Of a DNA stretch of 64,000 nt, positions 24,107 to 31,562 are shown piece after piece. Within the stretch, counting starts at the first letter, position 1, and every line of letters begins with the position of its first letter. The DNA is from JAJCYX01 sp965243825. GTDB taxonomy: Bacteria; Chloroflexota; Dehalococcoidia; Lucifugimonadales; Lucifugimonadaceae. Under the pieces are notes generated by a model, which was not told where the DNA came from, made no database searches, and worked only from the letters and a program-made list of their open reading frames with translations. The stretch is from NCBI GenBank assembly GCA_965243825.1, contig CBDEVT010000001.1:1736001-1800000 (forward strand). Reading direction: 5' to 3'. A program made the translations under genes and the position numbers.

Positions 24107-25570
24107 CTATATACCGAATGACCACACTACGAAGTTGGTGAACTTAGTAGGTACACCAGTCTGCTTGTCGTCGGGATTGAATCCCGCAATTGCAGAGATT
24201 TGAGCTGGCAACGCATCCTGGCCGAACTCTGTGCCGGACATCAGTTGCCCGTTGATAAAGATCTGGAAGTTACCGTTTTTTCCGATCATTTTGATCGTGT
24301 TGACATCGCCCCTGTTTCGCAGAATTCCGGTAAAGCGACCACCTACGATCTCCTCGATCGGTCCGAAAACACCAACTTGGCGCAGATGCTTCCATTCCTG
24401 GGAGTTGTTAACTATCAACCAGTTCGTTGTGAGGCTGATCGGATCGTAGTACTCAAAACCGACACTCCACTTACCAATCACTCGCTCGTACGGTGCGATG
24501 AACTCGGCCTCGACAATAGAGTCCCGTATCGGTGCAGTTGGTTCGGTGCGTGCGGGCTCCCCGGTCTCTTTGAGTAGGCTGCCCTGTGAAACGAATTTCG
24601 CGACCGCTGATTCTCGTACCTCGGCTCCGAGGAGCTCAGTGAAGGCTCCACTTACGTTTGTTTCGTTCTGTAGTTCTGCGATGAACTCGATATCTGCCGC
24701 GACCCCTACGCCAGCCACATTGAACTGCGAAACATACTGACCGTTCACATACAACCAACCAAGATCATCTATCACTGTCAGTTCGAGGGTATTTGACTCT
24801 GACCCACCTTCTGCCAGGTCTTCAACTTCGAACGCAGATAGGACGTTGAAGAAATCGGTTTCGTTGTCCGCTCCCGGGACTCCGCGGATGTAACTCACCT
24901 CTCCGGCACTGTTGATCGTTACGGCGTAATACTCGGTTGCTGTTTCACGGAACTTGATGCCGTAGCTATACGGCCGGAAAGTGGCATTCACCGGATTGCC
25001 AAACTCAGCACGAGCCGAGAAGTTAGTCACGTCGACTCCGGCAGCAACTGACTCCGGTCTCCACTGATCCAGGTCGAGACTAATGGCACCTTCCTCTAGC
25101 GAAAAGACTATTCCGCCTGGAGCCGCAGGGTTTGGTGTTGGGGTCGGGCTAGCCGTTGGCTCTGGAGTCGCAGTTGGCTGTTGTGTCGGCTCTGGTGTGG
25201 TCGTTACTTGAACAGTCGGAGTGGCAGTCGGGATAACTATCGGGACTGATGTCGGTGTTGCAGTCGGCAGAGGAACACTCGTGACTGTCGCCTCGGTTGT
25301 AGGTGCCGGGCCAGGTGCGCCCATAGTCGCCGAAGGAGTTGCGGTGGGAGCGACTGTTTCGGAGATTCCGACCGTAGGTACCGGAAGCAGAAACGGCGTC
25401 GCTGTCGGCGTCGGTGTCTGTCCGAAAGGTCTAGGTGTTGGGATGGGCGCGAACACGTCTGGAGAGATCGTCGGAGGATTGCTGCCCTCGGCTGGTCCGG
25501 TACATGCGACAGCGATAGCGAGCGCGAAGGGAGCGCTGGCGACCAAGATTCGCTTCACTATCGACTTCAT
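24107..25570 (-). CDS. Secreted lipoprotein with Pro/Thr linker and two LamG/DUF1080-like domains (copy B)
   Basis: 487 residues from ATG 25570, which has GAAAGG about nine bases upstream; a GTG 21 bases earlier would cover that site. The lipobox is IAVAC (Cys near residue 23). The linker is rich in PTPTATP-like units (to about residue 155). Two domains follow, with ARAEFGNPVNATFRPYSYGIKF and VGFEYYDPISLTTNWLIVNNSQEWKHLRQ in equivalent places to copy A. The pair arose by duplication and diverged strongly. Cell-surface binding protein by inference; the ligand is unknown. Confidence 0.75.
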   Translation of the reverse strand: MKSIVKRILVASAPFALAIAVACTGPAEGSNPPTISPDVFAPIPTPRPFGQTPTPTATPFLLPVPTVGISETVAPTATPSATMGAPGPAPTTEATVTSVPLPTATPTSVPIVIPTATPTVQVTTTPEPTQQPTATPEPTASPTPTPNPAAPGGIVFSLEEGAISLDLDQWRPESVAAGVDVTNFSARAEFGNPVNATFRPYSYGIKFRETATEYYAVTINSAGEVSYIRGVPGADNETDFFNVLSAFEVEDLAEGGSESNTLELTVIDDLGWLYVNGQYVSQFNVAGVGVAADIEFIAELQNETNVSGAFTELLGAEVRESAVAKFVSQGSLLKETGEPARTEPTAPIRDSIVEAEFIAPYERVIGKWSVGFEYYDPISLTTNWLIVNNSQEWKHLRQVGVFGPIEEIVGGRFTGILRNRGDVNTIKMIGKNGNFQIFINGQLMSGTEFGQDALPAQISAIAGFNPDDKQTGVPTKFTNFVVWSFGI

Positions 25571-25848
25571 TCCGGACAACCTTTCGGGCACTCCGAATAT
25601 CTGGAGCTGGCCGTTTCGGTGGAGAGGCGCGCCCGCGACCTCCTGCAGTTAGATATCAAGTTGCGCGATATCTCGGCTCAACGTAATCGGGACAACCCGC
25701 AAATCAGGTTGATAGTTGGAAGGGACCGGGTGTGGGTTAGGTATGGGGCAGTTCGAGCGATTCATAACCTGACGATTCAGAAACCGCGCACGAAGCGGAT
25801 CTGCGCTTGGTCGCAGATCAAGCCAGGCCATGAAGAGTTGGGTGAGGT

Positions 25849-26982
25849 TTAGCGGTCTTGGACTGAACCGTCGAACCCGATAGGCGTGTCCAGTACTTTG
25901 GGATTTTCTGGCTGTGCCAGAGCGGCTTCATTGAGTTCGATACCCAGACCTGGACCTTCAGGCACGGTTAGATATCCATCTTTAAGCTCAAGTGGGGTGA
26001 CTAACAGGTCGCTCTTCGGCGGCTCGGACTCGCCCGTGTACTCCTGTAACGCAAAGTTGGGGATGCAGGCGTCGAGTTGCACGCATGCTGCGGTACTGAC
26101 AGGCGAAAGTGGATTGTGCGGGATCACCTTGATGTGTTGAGCTTCCGCCATTGCTGCGACTTTCTTGCAACCCGAAAGCCCGCCGCAGAGACACAGGTCC
26201 GGCCTGATGTACGAGGTCGCCCGTGCCTCAAGGAGCTGTTGATACTCGAAGATCGTGGTGAATCGCTCTCCCGTAGCGATCGGGATGTTGCACTGCTCCT
26301 TGACTTCCGCCATAAGCGCCGGGCTGTCTGGCAGCATGGGGTCCTCGTAAAAGAATGGGTGAAACTGCTCGAGTCTCCGCCCAAGCCAGATAGACTCGGC
26401 AGGACTCATCTGGCGGTGGATCTCAACGCAGATATCTACGCCCTTACCAACTGCCTCTTTGACCGCACCGACGCGTTCGACTGCCTCATCGGCCCACTCG
26501 GTATATGACTTGTGCAGATAGTAGTCGCGAGGGAATGGTGTGAACCTGACAGCTGTGAAGCCCTCTTTCGCTCGTTTAACAGCATCTGCGACGAGGTCGT
26601 CTTTTGTTTCGCCGCCAACATGCATGTAGCAACGGACTCGGTCCCGGGTTTTGCCACCCATAAGGTCGTAGATCGGCACATCGAGGCGCTTACCCTTGAT
26701 GTCCCACAGGGCGATGTCGATCGCCGAAAGTGCGCCCTGGACGACCGAACCCATGAAGTGAGATGAACGATAGAGCCACTGATAGTGGTGCTCGATCTTG
26801 TCTGGGTCCTGGCCTTCCAGGTAGACCGCCATGGTTTCAACCATAGTTTTAGTCGGTCGCTGCCAGCCGTGGACGCCGCCCTCACCGATACCGACTGTTC
26901 CATCCTCACAATGAATTTTGATCAGCAGCCAGCGATCCCATAGGAATGTCTCAACTTTTTCAATTTTTGTCGCTGCCGGCAT
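25849..26982 (-). CDS. Enolase-superfamily protein, galactonate/mannonate dehydratase-like, with altered base motif
   Basis: 377 residues from ATG 26982 (GGAGAG six bases upstream; an ATG 12 bases earlier overlaps that site). Landmarks: GALSAIDIALWDIKGK, FFYEDPM (metal Glu), IATGERF (metal Glu) and VIPHNPLSPVS (His). Two positions differ from typical galactonate dehydratases: the usual KFDPF-like base motif reads RFTPF, and the first metal ligand segment reads VEIHRQM with Glu in place of Asp. It may still dehydrate sugar acids or may have shifted chemistry. It is single, preceded by a palindrome in its leader. Confidence 0.83.
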   Translation of the reverse strand: MPAATKIEKVETFLWDRWLLIKIHCEDGTVGIGEGGVHGWQRPTKTMVETMAVYLEGQDPDKIEHHYQWLYRSSHFMGSVVQGALSAIDIALWDIKGKRLDVPIYDLMGGKTRDRVRCYMHVGGETKDDLVADAVKRAKEGFTAVRFTPFPRDYYLHKSYTEWADEAVERVGAVKEAVGKGVDICVEIHRQMSPAESIWLGRRLEQFHPFFYEDPMLPDSPALMAEVKEQCNIPIATGERFTTIFEYQQLLEARATSYIRPDLCLCGGLSGCKKVAAMAEAQHIKVIPHNPLSPVSTAACVQLDACIPNFALQEYTGESEPPKSDLLVTPLELKDGYLTVPEGPGLGIELNEAALAQPENPKVLDTPIGFDGSVQDR

Positions 26983-26994
26983 ATTTCTCTCCAT

Positions 26995-27391
26995 GTCGAA
27001 TCGTCGTCAGGCGTAGCGGAAACTTACGCCTGATGCGCCTTGCTGTCACGTCCCACGGTCCAACCGCTTGCAAAGATTCTGACGCGAATCGTTTACATGA
27101 GCGCAACATCAATGCAACGGGAGCGTCACATCCCGGATTCAGCATGGTTGTTGTCAGGTACGCCAACATTCGGATGTGCCAACGCTGTGAACCGAAACAG
27201 GAGACGGGTTATGTTCTTCAGGCTTTTCGATCTCGTCGTTGAATCGTTCATGAAAGTCGGCCCAACGCCACGCCACTCAAGCTGGATCGACTGAAGTAAC
27301 TCAGGACTTCGCAGTTTCAGTACTGCGAACGCCACCAGGTATGCCCCACCTGAGTCCAGAACGGGGCCCAATCTCTTTCCCTCTGCTACTC
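26995..27391. other. Divergent intergenic region
   Basis: About 400 bases between the enolase-superfamily gene and the MBL gene. It holds a perfect 9-bp inverted repeat at 27007-27033 and a 6-bp inverted repeat (CGCAGT 27310-27315 with ACTGCG 27322-27327). No convincing gene is seen; short frames on both strands lack coding character. Confidence 0.5.
27007..27033. repeat. Palindrome upstream of enolase-superfamily gene
   Basis: TCAGGCGTA (27007-27015) and TACGCCTGA (27025-27033) are perfect complements separated by nine bases. The repeat lies 25-51 bases upstream of the ATG at 26982 and is a candidate operator, or a hairpin in the 5' leader. Confidence 0.5.
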
Positions 27392-27429
27392 TGGCGCCTC
27401 CGGATCTAATTCCGAATCAGGAGGCGTCA
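27392..27429 (+). promoter_or_regulatory. Hairpin that sequesters the ribosome-binding site of the MBL gene
   Basis: TGGCGCCTCC (27392-27401) pairs over ten positions (one G-U) with GGAGGCGTCA (27420-27429). The 3' arm contains nearly all of the AGGAGG Shine-Dalgarno (27419-27424). The loop holds a small inner hairpin GGA/TCC. The TTG start follows at 27432. Such a fold would block initiation unless opened. Confidence 0.6.
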
Positions 27430-27431
27430 AC

Positions 27432-28325
27432 TTGGGATCGCAGAGGGCTTCAAAACCGCCAGAGATCACGATCATTGGGTGTGGTACACCAACACCACTA
27501 CCCGATCGCTTCGGTTCATCATTTGTCGTTGATGTTGCTGGCGAAAAGCTGCTCTTTGATTGTGGTCCGGCGACGACATGGAAACTGGTGAAGGCTGGAA
27601 TCTCTCCCACTGAGATCGACAATGTCTTCTTTACCCACCACCACTTTGACCACGACGCTGACTTCCCAACGTTCATCCTGACACGCTGGGATCAAAACGT
27701 GCCGATCGATCGTGAACTCCAGGTCTTTGGCCCCAACCTGACAGAAAAGTTCACGAATGGCATCATCGACGAGGATGATGGCCTGTTCGCTCACGATTGG
27801 CTCGCCCGCATCCATCACCCTGCCTCCCAGATCACGTTCGCCGACCGCGGTGGCAAACTACCGCGCCATAAGCCACTGGTCACACCTAAAGACATGGAGC
27901 CAGGCTTGATCAAAGCGGGAGCAAACTGGCAGGTAACTGCCGCTCCAGCCGAACATGTACAGCCGTATCTTGACTCACTTGCGTACCGCCTCGATTCAGA
28001 TGAAGGCAGCGTTGTTTTGACTGGCGATACTCGACCCTGCGATTCGGTCACTGATCTGGCTAAAGACGCCGATGTGTTGATGATGATGTGCTGGGAATCG
28101 CACGATCGCATGGACGGAAATGAACACGCAGATGCGAGTTGCTCAATTCGTGGTGCGGCGGAGACAGCTGCCGAGGCCGGCGTTGAACAGCTTGTGATGG
28201 TTCACGTTGGCGCACGCCTGAATACGACTGAGATGAAAGGGCCTCGGGAGATCGAGGCTCAGGAGGCCTGGAACGGCAAGATTGTCTGGGGCGAAGAGCT
28301 AATGACTGTGCCGTGGCCAAAGTGA
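27432..28325 (+). CDS. MBL-fold metallohydrolase (RNase Z/arylsulfatase-like)
   Basis: 297 residues. The metallo-beta-lactamase metal motif is THHHFDHDADFP near residue 70. Other elements are IIGCGTPTPLPDRFGSSFVVD at the N-terminus, VVLTGDTRPCDS (metal Asp) near 200, and a late His in VMVHVGARLN. The early 'GTPxPxxxR.G' pattern is typical of tRNase Z/AtsA-like members of the family. The start is TTG at 27432, supported by a perfect AGGAGG seven bases upstream. The preceding hairpin would hide that site. It is followed after 74 nt by a hydrolase gene; the substrate is not known. Confidence 0.85.
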   Translation: MGSQRASKPPEITIIGCGTPTPLPDRFGSSFVVDVAGEKLLFDCGPATTWKLVKAGISPTEIDNVFFTHHHFDHDADFPTFILTRWDQNVPIDRELQVFGPNLTEKFTNGIIDEDDGLFAHDWLARIHHPASQITFADRGGKLPRHKPLVTPKDMEPGLIKAGANWQVTAAPAEHVQPYLDSLAYRLDSDEGSVVLTGDTRPCDSVTDLAKDADVLMMMCWESHDRMDGNEHADASCSIRGAAETAAEAGVEQLVMVHVGARLNTTEMKGPREIEAQEAWNGKIVWGEELMTVPWPK

Positions 28326-28399
28326 ATCGTGTACCTGAAGTGCTTTTAAGTGTCTTTCATTAATCAATTTGCAATTGTTTGGACCACAAGGATGCATAA

Positions 28400-30124
28400 A
28401 TGGTCGTGACTCACAGCGACAACAAACCGGTGATTGTAGAAGCGGATATGGAGTGCGAAGCGCGGGACGGTGTTGCGCTGCGAGCTGATGTCTACCACCC
28501 GCAAGATGGTGGCCAGTACCCGGTGTTACTGTGCCGTACGCCATACAACAAACTCACACCCCGGTACGTCTCCGATGCTCGCGCGATGGCATCGCGCGGT
28601 TACACAGTGGTTGTTCAGGATCATCGCGGTCGATACGCATCGGATGGTGAATTTGCCTGGATGTTCCGAGACCACACCGAAACTCACGATGCGGAAGACG
28701 GTTTCGACACTGTCGAATGGGCAGCAAAGTTGCCATGGTCTGATGGCCGAGTCGGAACATGGGGCCACTCAAATGCTTCGTGGGCCATCTGGCTCCTGTT
28801 CTCAACTCAGCCGCCATCACTTACTGCGGGACTGGCCAGCGGTATGTGCCAGGATTTGCTTGATCTCAACTTTGGCATTTTCGAGACAGGGCGCCGTCTC
28901 GAGTGGACCTACATGATGGCTGCCGATGCGAGACTCAAGGCCGGCGAAACGTTTGGTCCTCATACACCTGTAGTCGCAACTCAGCGCTGGAATGACGTTG
29001 AACGTGGCAAGTACATCTGGTGGCTGCCGCTTGGTGACATACCAGGAGAGGTGTTCTCAACGCTCGATGAACAGTTGCAGGCGTACCACCGGGCCCAGAA
29101 CAAGGAGTTTATGCGGTTTGGAGAGATTCACTCGAAAGTGAACATCCCGACATTGCAGATAACCGGGTGGTGGGACCGACTGATCGGTACCGTGGACAAC
29201 TTTGCCGGTCTGACCAGAGGCGGGAACTCGGATAAACCTCAGGGAATGCACCGATTAGTCATTGGCCCATGGGGGCACGACCCGACGGATTTCTCTCGGA
29301 AGATTGGTCCCGTCGACTACGGGCCAGAGGCAAATCGAACCTATCATTCAATGATCTCCCGCTGGTACGACTATCAGTTCAAGGGTCATGACAACGGAAT
29401 CGCCGAAGAAGATCCGGTGCAGATGTTCGTGCTCGGTGAGAACAGGTGGCGTGGGGAGAAAGAGTGGCCACTGGCTCGGACCGAGTACACGCGGTACTAC
29501 CTCGATTCGAGCACTGGTGCGAACTCAGTGGAAGGTGATGGAAAGCTATCTACTGACAGGCCAGGCGGCGTTGTTTCCGACGAGTATGACTACGATCCGC
29601 GTGATCCAGTAATGAGTCTGATGCGCTCAGACTCACAGGCAGCACCGGTAGACCAATCTCCCCACGACCATCGTGAGGACATTCTCTTCTACGAAACACC
29701 TGCGTTGAACGAAGATCTGGAGTTGACTGGTCCAGTACGGCTAAAACTGTGGGCTCGCACGGACGCGCCTGATACTGACTGGGCTGCGAAACTTGCGATC
29801 GTGTTCGAGGATGGGATGGCGATGAACCTGACCTACGGCATCATGCGAGCTCAGTACAGGGACGGCTATGAAAAACCGGAGCTGCTCGAACCGGGCGAGG
29901 TCTACGAGTACGACATCAAACTCAATCCCATCGGCGTGTTACTGAGGCCTGGTCAGAAACTACGGCTATACCTAACCAGCTCGGACTTTCCAAACTTCGA
30001 TCGTAATCACAATACCGGCAAGCCTTACTGGGAAGACGCTGAACTTCGTGTCGCTCACCAGACCGTGTTCCATTCGCCGGAAATGCCTTCTCACCTTGTT
30101 TTGCCTGTGATACCGCGATCATAG
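28400..30124 (+). CDS. CocE/NonD-family hydrolase (X-Pro dipeptidyl-peptidase-like)
   Basis: 574-residue alpha/beta hydrolase with a C-terminal jelly-roll. The N-terminus has MECEARDGVALRADVYHP, then VVVQDHRGRYASDGEF. The nucleophile elbow is GTWGHSNASWA near residue 120 (families usually show G-x-S-Y-x-G), and a late catalytic Asp/His region appears in TGWWDRLIGT and IGPWGHDP. The C-terminal domain (LTGPVRLKLWARTDAPDTDWAAKL, YLTSSDFPNFDRN) is typical of cocaine-esterase-like enzymes. It probably hydrolyses an ester or amide. ATG at 28400 with AAGGA upstream. No signal peptide. Confidence 0.9.
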   Translation: MVVTHSDNKPVIVEADMECEARDGVALRADVYHPQDGGQYPVLLCRTPYNKLTPRYVSDARAMASRGYTVVVQDHRGRYASDGEFAWMFRDHTETHDAEDGFDTVEWAAKLPWSDGRVGTWGHSNASWAIWLLFSTQPPSLTAGLASGMCQDLLDLNFGIFETGRRLEWTYMMAADARLKAGETFGPHTPVVATQRWNDVERGKYIWWLPLGDIPGEVFSTLDEQLQAYHRAQNKEFMRFGEIHSKVNIPTLQITGWWDRLIGTVDNFAGLTRGGNSDKPQGMHRLVIGPWGHDPTDFSRKIGPVDYGPEANRTYHSMISRWYDYQFKGHDNGIAEEDPVQMFVLGENRWRGEKEWPLARTEYTRYYLDSSTGANSVEGDGKLSTDRPGGVVSDEYDYDPRDPVMSLMRSDSQAAPVDQSPHDHREDILFYETPALNEDLELTGPVRLKLWARTDAPDTDWAAKLAIVFEDGMAMNLTYGIMRAQYRDGYEKPELLEPGEVYEYDIKLNPIGVLLRPGQKLRLYLTSSDFPNFDRNHNTGKPYWEDAELRVAHQTVFHSPEMPSHLVLPVIPRS

Positions 30125-30161
30125 TTTTTGCGACTCACTTTGCGTCTAGAATTAGACGGCC

Positions 30162-30755
30162 ATGGCTTCAAAGTCACCGAATCACCAACAGAACCCTCCG
30201 GCCCGATTCAGTGAGAGCGTTCGGCTTTCGCTGCTCGGGATCGGTTTGCTCGGTCTTGTACTCGGCGTTACAGCAGGAGTACTGACTGGTGTAACCATCC
30301 GAAATCTGGTTGGCGATGATCCGATCATTTCCGGTAGCGAAGCAGCGGTCTTCTATGTGACATTTGCTGCCGCAGTGGTCATCGATCTGTTTCTATTGCT
30401 GAATTTCACCTCACTTTCGGTCAAGGTTACTGAACATGCGTTTGAGTTCCGGTACGGGATGTTCGGTAAGTCACTGAAGTGGGACCAGATCAAGAGTGTT
30501 GAGTCGACCGACTACAAGTGGATCTCGTACGGTGGCTGGGGCATAAGGTTTTCGACCAAAGGCCGTCGGGCATGGAGCCAGATTGGCGCAAAACGCGGCG
30601 TGGTGGTTGAAGTGATCGAAGGTTCGAACGAGCGACGCTACTTCGTATCTTCCAACCGAGCTGATGAACTGTCGGATGCAATACGGCAAGCGATCGGGTC
30701 TCCTAAAACGGAACCGGTAACCCTCACTGAGGAAGGACCCGATTCAACTCAGTGA
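30162..30755 (+). CDS. Membrane protein with bacterial PH-like domain
   Basis: 197 residues. There are two transmembrane helices (about 23-50 and 63-85), then a C-terminal domain of beta strands and a final helix: SLSVKVTEHAFEFRYGMFGKSLKWDQIKSVES and RRYFVSSNRADELSDAIRQAI. The pattern 'V..d.l.vr.G.....v.w.dI..v' resembles bacterial PH (bPH) domains. Function unknown; probably an envelope protein. It is 37 nt after the CocE-like gene on the same strand. Confidence 0.7.
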   Translation: MASKSPNHQQNPPARFSESVRLSLLGIGLLGLVLGVTAGVLTGVTIRNLVGDDPIISGSEAAVFYVTFAAAVVIDLFLLLNFTSLSVKVTEHAFEFRYGMFGKSLKWDQIKSVESTDYKWISYGGWGIRFSTKGRRAWSQIGAKRGVVVEVIEGSNERRYFVSSNRADELSDAIRQAIGSPKTEPVTLTEEGPDSTQ

Positions 30756-30779
30756 ATCCGGTTTGAACTCCACGGAATC

Positions 30780-30807
30780 TTGAGAATCGCTCGGTAAGCT
30801 GTATTCA
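30780..30807 (+). promoter_or_regulatory. Putative promoter for a structured RNA
   Basis: TTGAGA (30780-30785) and TATTCA (30802-30807) with a 16-nt spacer resemble a sigma-70 promoter. It would place a transcription start just upstream of the first stem of the candidate RNA. Confidence 0.4.
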
Positions 30808-30987
30808 CAGGGGAAGCAAACCCTCCTATGGAAACCAAAAAACCCCTGCGCAACCCGGTCTGCACCGCCAACTCCCTGACTACGGCGGCAAGCCTTCACC
30901 CATGCCGAAGGCGATCAAAGCGCACCACCGAGAGTTGCCCACGGCCCGGAGAAGGGATGCCCACTCGTCTCCGGGCTACTTTTTTTG
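30808..30987 (+). ncRNA. Candidate structured RNA with intrinsic terminator, class unknown
   Basis: About 180 nt without a credible protein. Stems in order: CAGGGG (30808-30813) with CCCCTG (30843-30848); CCGCC (30865-30869) with GGCGG (30884-30888); GCCTTC (30892-30897) with GAAGGC (30907-30912); then the terminator GCCCGGAGA (30944-30952) with TCTCCGGGC (30968-30976), followed by TACTTTTTTT. A promoter-like sequence precedes it. It could be a free small RNA or an attenuating leader/riboswitch. I compared it by eye with c-di-GMP-I, cobalamin, SAM, glycine, ydaO, TPP, 6S and SRP RNA consensus elements and found no convincing match. Confidence 0.5.
30944..30987 (+). terminator. Intrinsic terminator
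   Basis: Nine-bp GC-rich stem (30944-30952 with 30968-30976) followed by TAC and seven T residues: a textbook rho-independent terminator at the end of the candidate RNA. Confidence 0.85.
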
Positions 30988-31066
30988 AGGATTTGAATGA
31001 CTTGATTCACTTACGAACCAACGCAACGCGCCGGCCTGCCAAGATCCGAGATCGACTTTGTCGGAT

Positions 31067-31086
31067 ATGATTGCATGTGCAATCAT
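31067..31086. promoter_or_regulatory. 20-bp palindrome, candidate operator upstream of CDGSH gene
   Basis: ATGATTGCA (31067-31075) and TGCAATCAT (31078-31086) are perfect complements around TG. It lies 91 bp upstream of the CDGSH gene's ATG. The even symmetry and short spacer suggest a dimeric repressor site more than a hairpin. Confidence 0.5.
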
Positions 31087-31177
31087 TGTTAGTGCAACTG
31101 AATCCGCTTTTAAGGCAACGCATCAAACTCGATCAAGAGCGGACTAAAGCCCTTAGACAGGTGAATCAGAGGAACAA

Positions 31178-31375
31178 ATGTCTGACGCGACTGTAACGCC
31201 GACGGACAGTGGACCCTACATGGTTTCAGGTTCATTCTCATTGCAAGATGTCGATGGAAACGAGATCAAGGTAGAAGGCGATGCTTACCTGTGTCGCTGT
31301 GGAGCATCTGCAGACAAGCCGTTCTGCGATGGATCGCACCGTAAGGCAGGCTTCCAAAGCGAGGTCCGTGCCTGA
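31178..31375 (+). CDS. CDGSH iron-sulfur domain protein
   Basis: 65-residue protein consisting of one CDGSH zinc-finger-type domain. The [2Fe-2S] ligands are in YLCRCGASADKPFCDGSH (C-x-C, C and H), the exact family signature, near residues 38-55. It binds a redox-active 2Fe-2S cluster and probably works in electron or cluster transfer in the cytoplasm. ATG at 31178 with AGAGGAAC upstream. It is monocistronic by appearance, with a 20-bp palindrome in front and a candidate RNA terminator further upstream. Confidence 0.92.
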   Translation: MSDATVTPTDSGPYMVSGSFSLQDVDGNEIKVEGDAYLCRCGASADKPFCDGSHRKAGFQSEVRA

Positions 31376-31562
31376 TAAATCCGAAGTTGAGTCCTATCCG
31401 CGATTGGGGCATCCGGTCGCGGCTATTTCATTTGAAGACTCCTTGTCAATCGCCGATCTGCACTTGCTGAGTTTAAGAGTTCTCCGGGCCGAGTCGTGAA
31501 CACCCAGTTGAACTGGCGTAAGCACCTACAAGTAATCCCAACTCCGGGACTAGGCTCCAAGA

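Noticed and set aside
30808..30850. c-di-GMP-I riboswitch, from the CACAGGGGAAGCAAACC similarity
   Set aside because: The GACGCAAAGCC block and the receptor part expected downstream are missing.
30828..31070. 80-residue frame across the structured RNA
   Set aside because: It reads straight through the intrinsic terminator stem and T-run and has no coding character.
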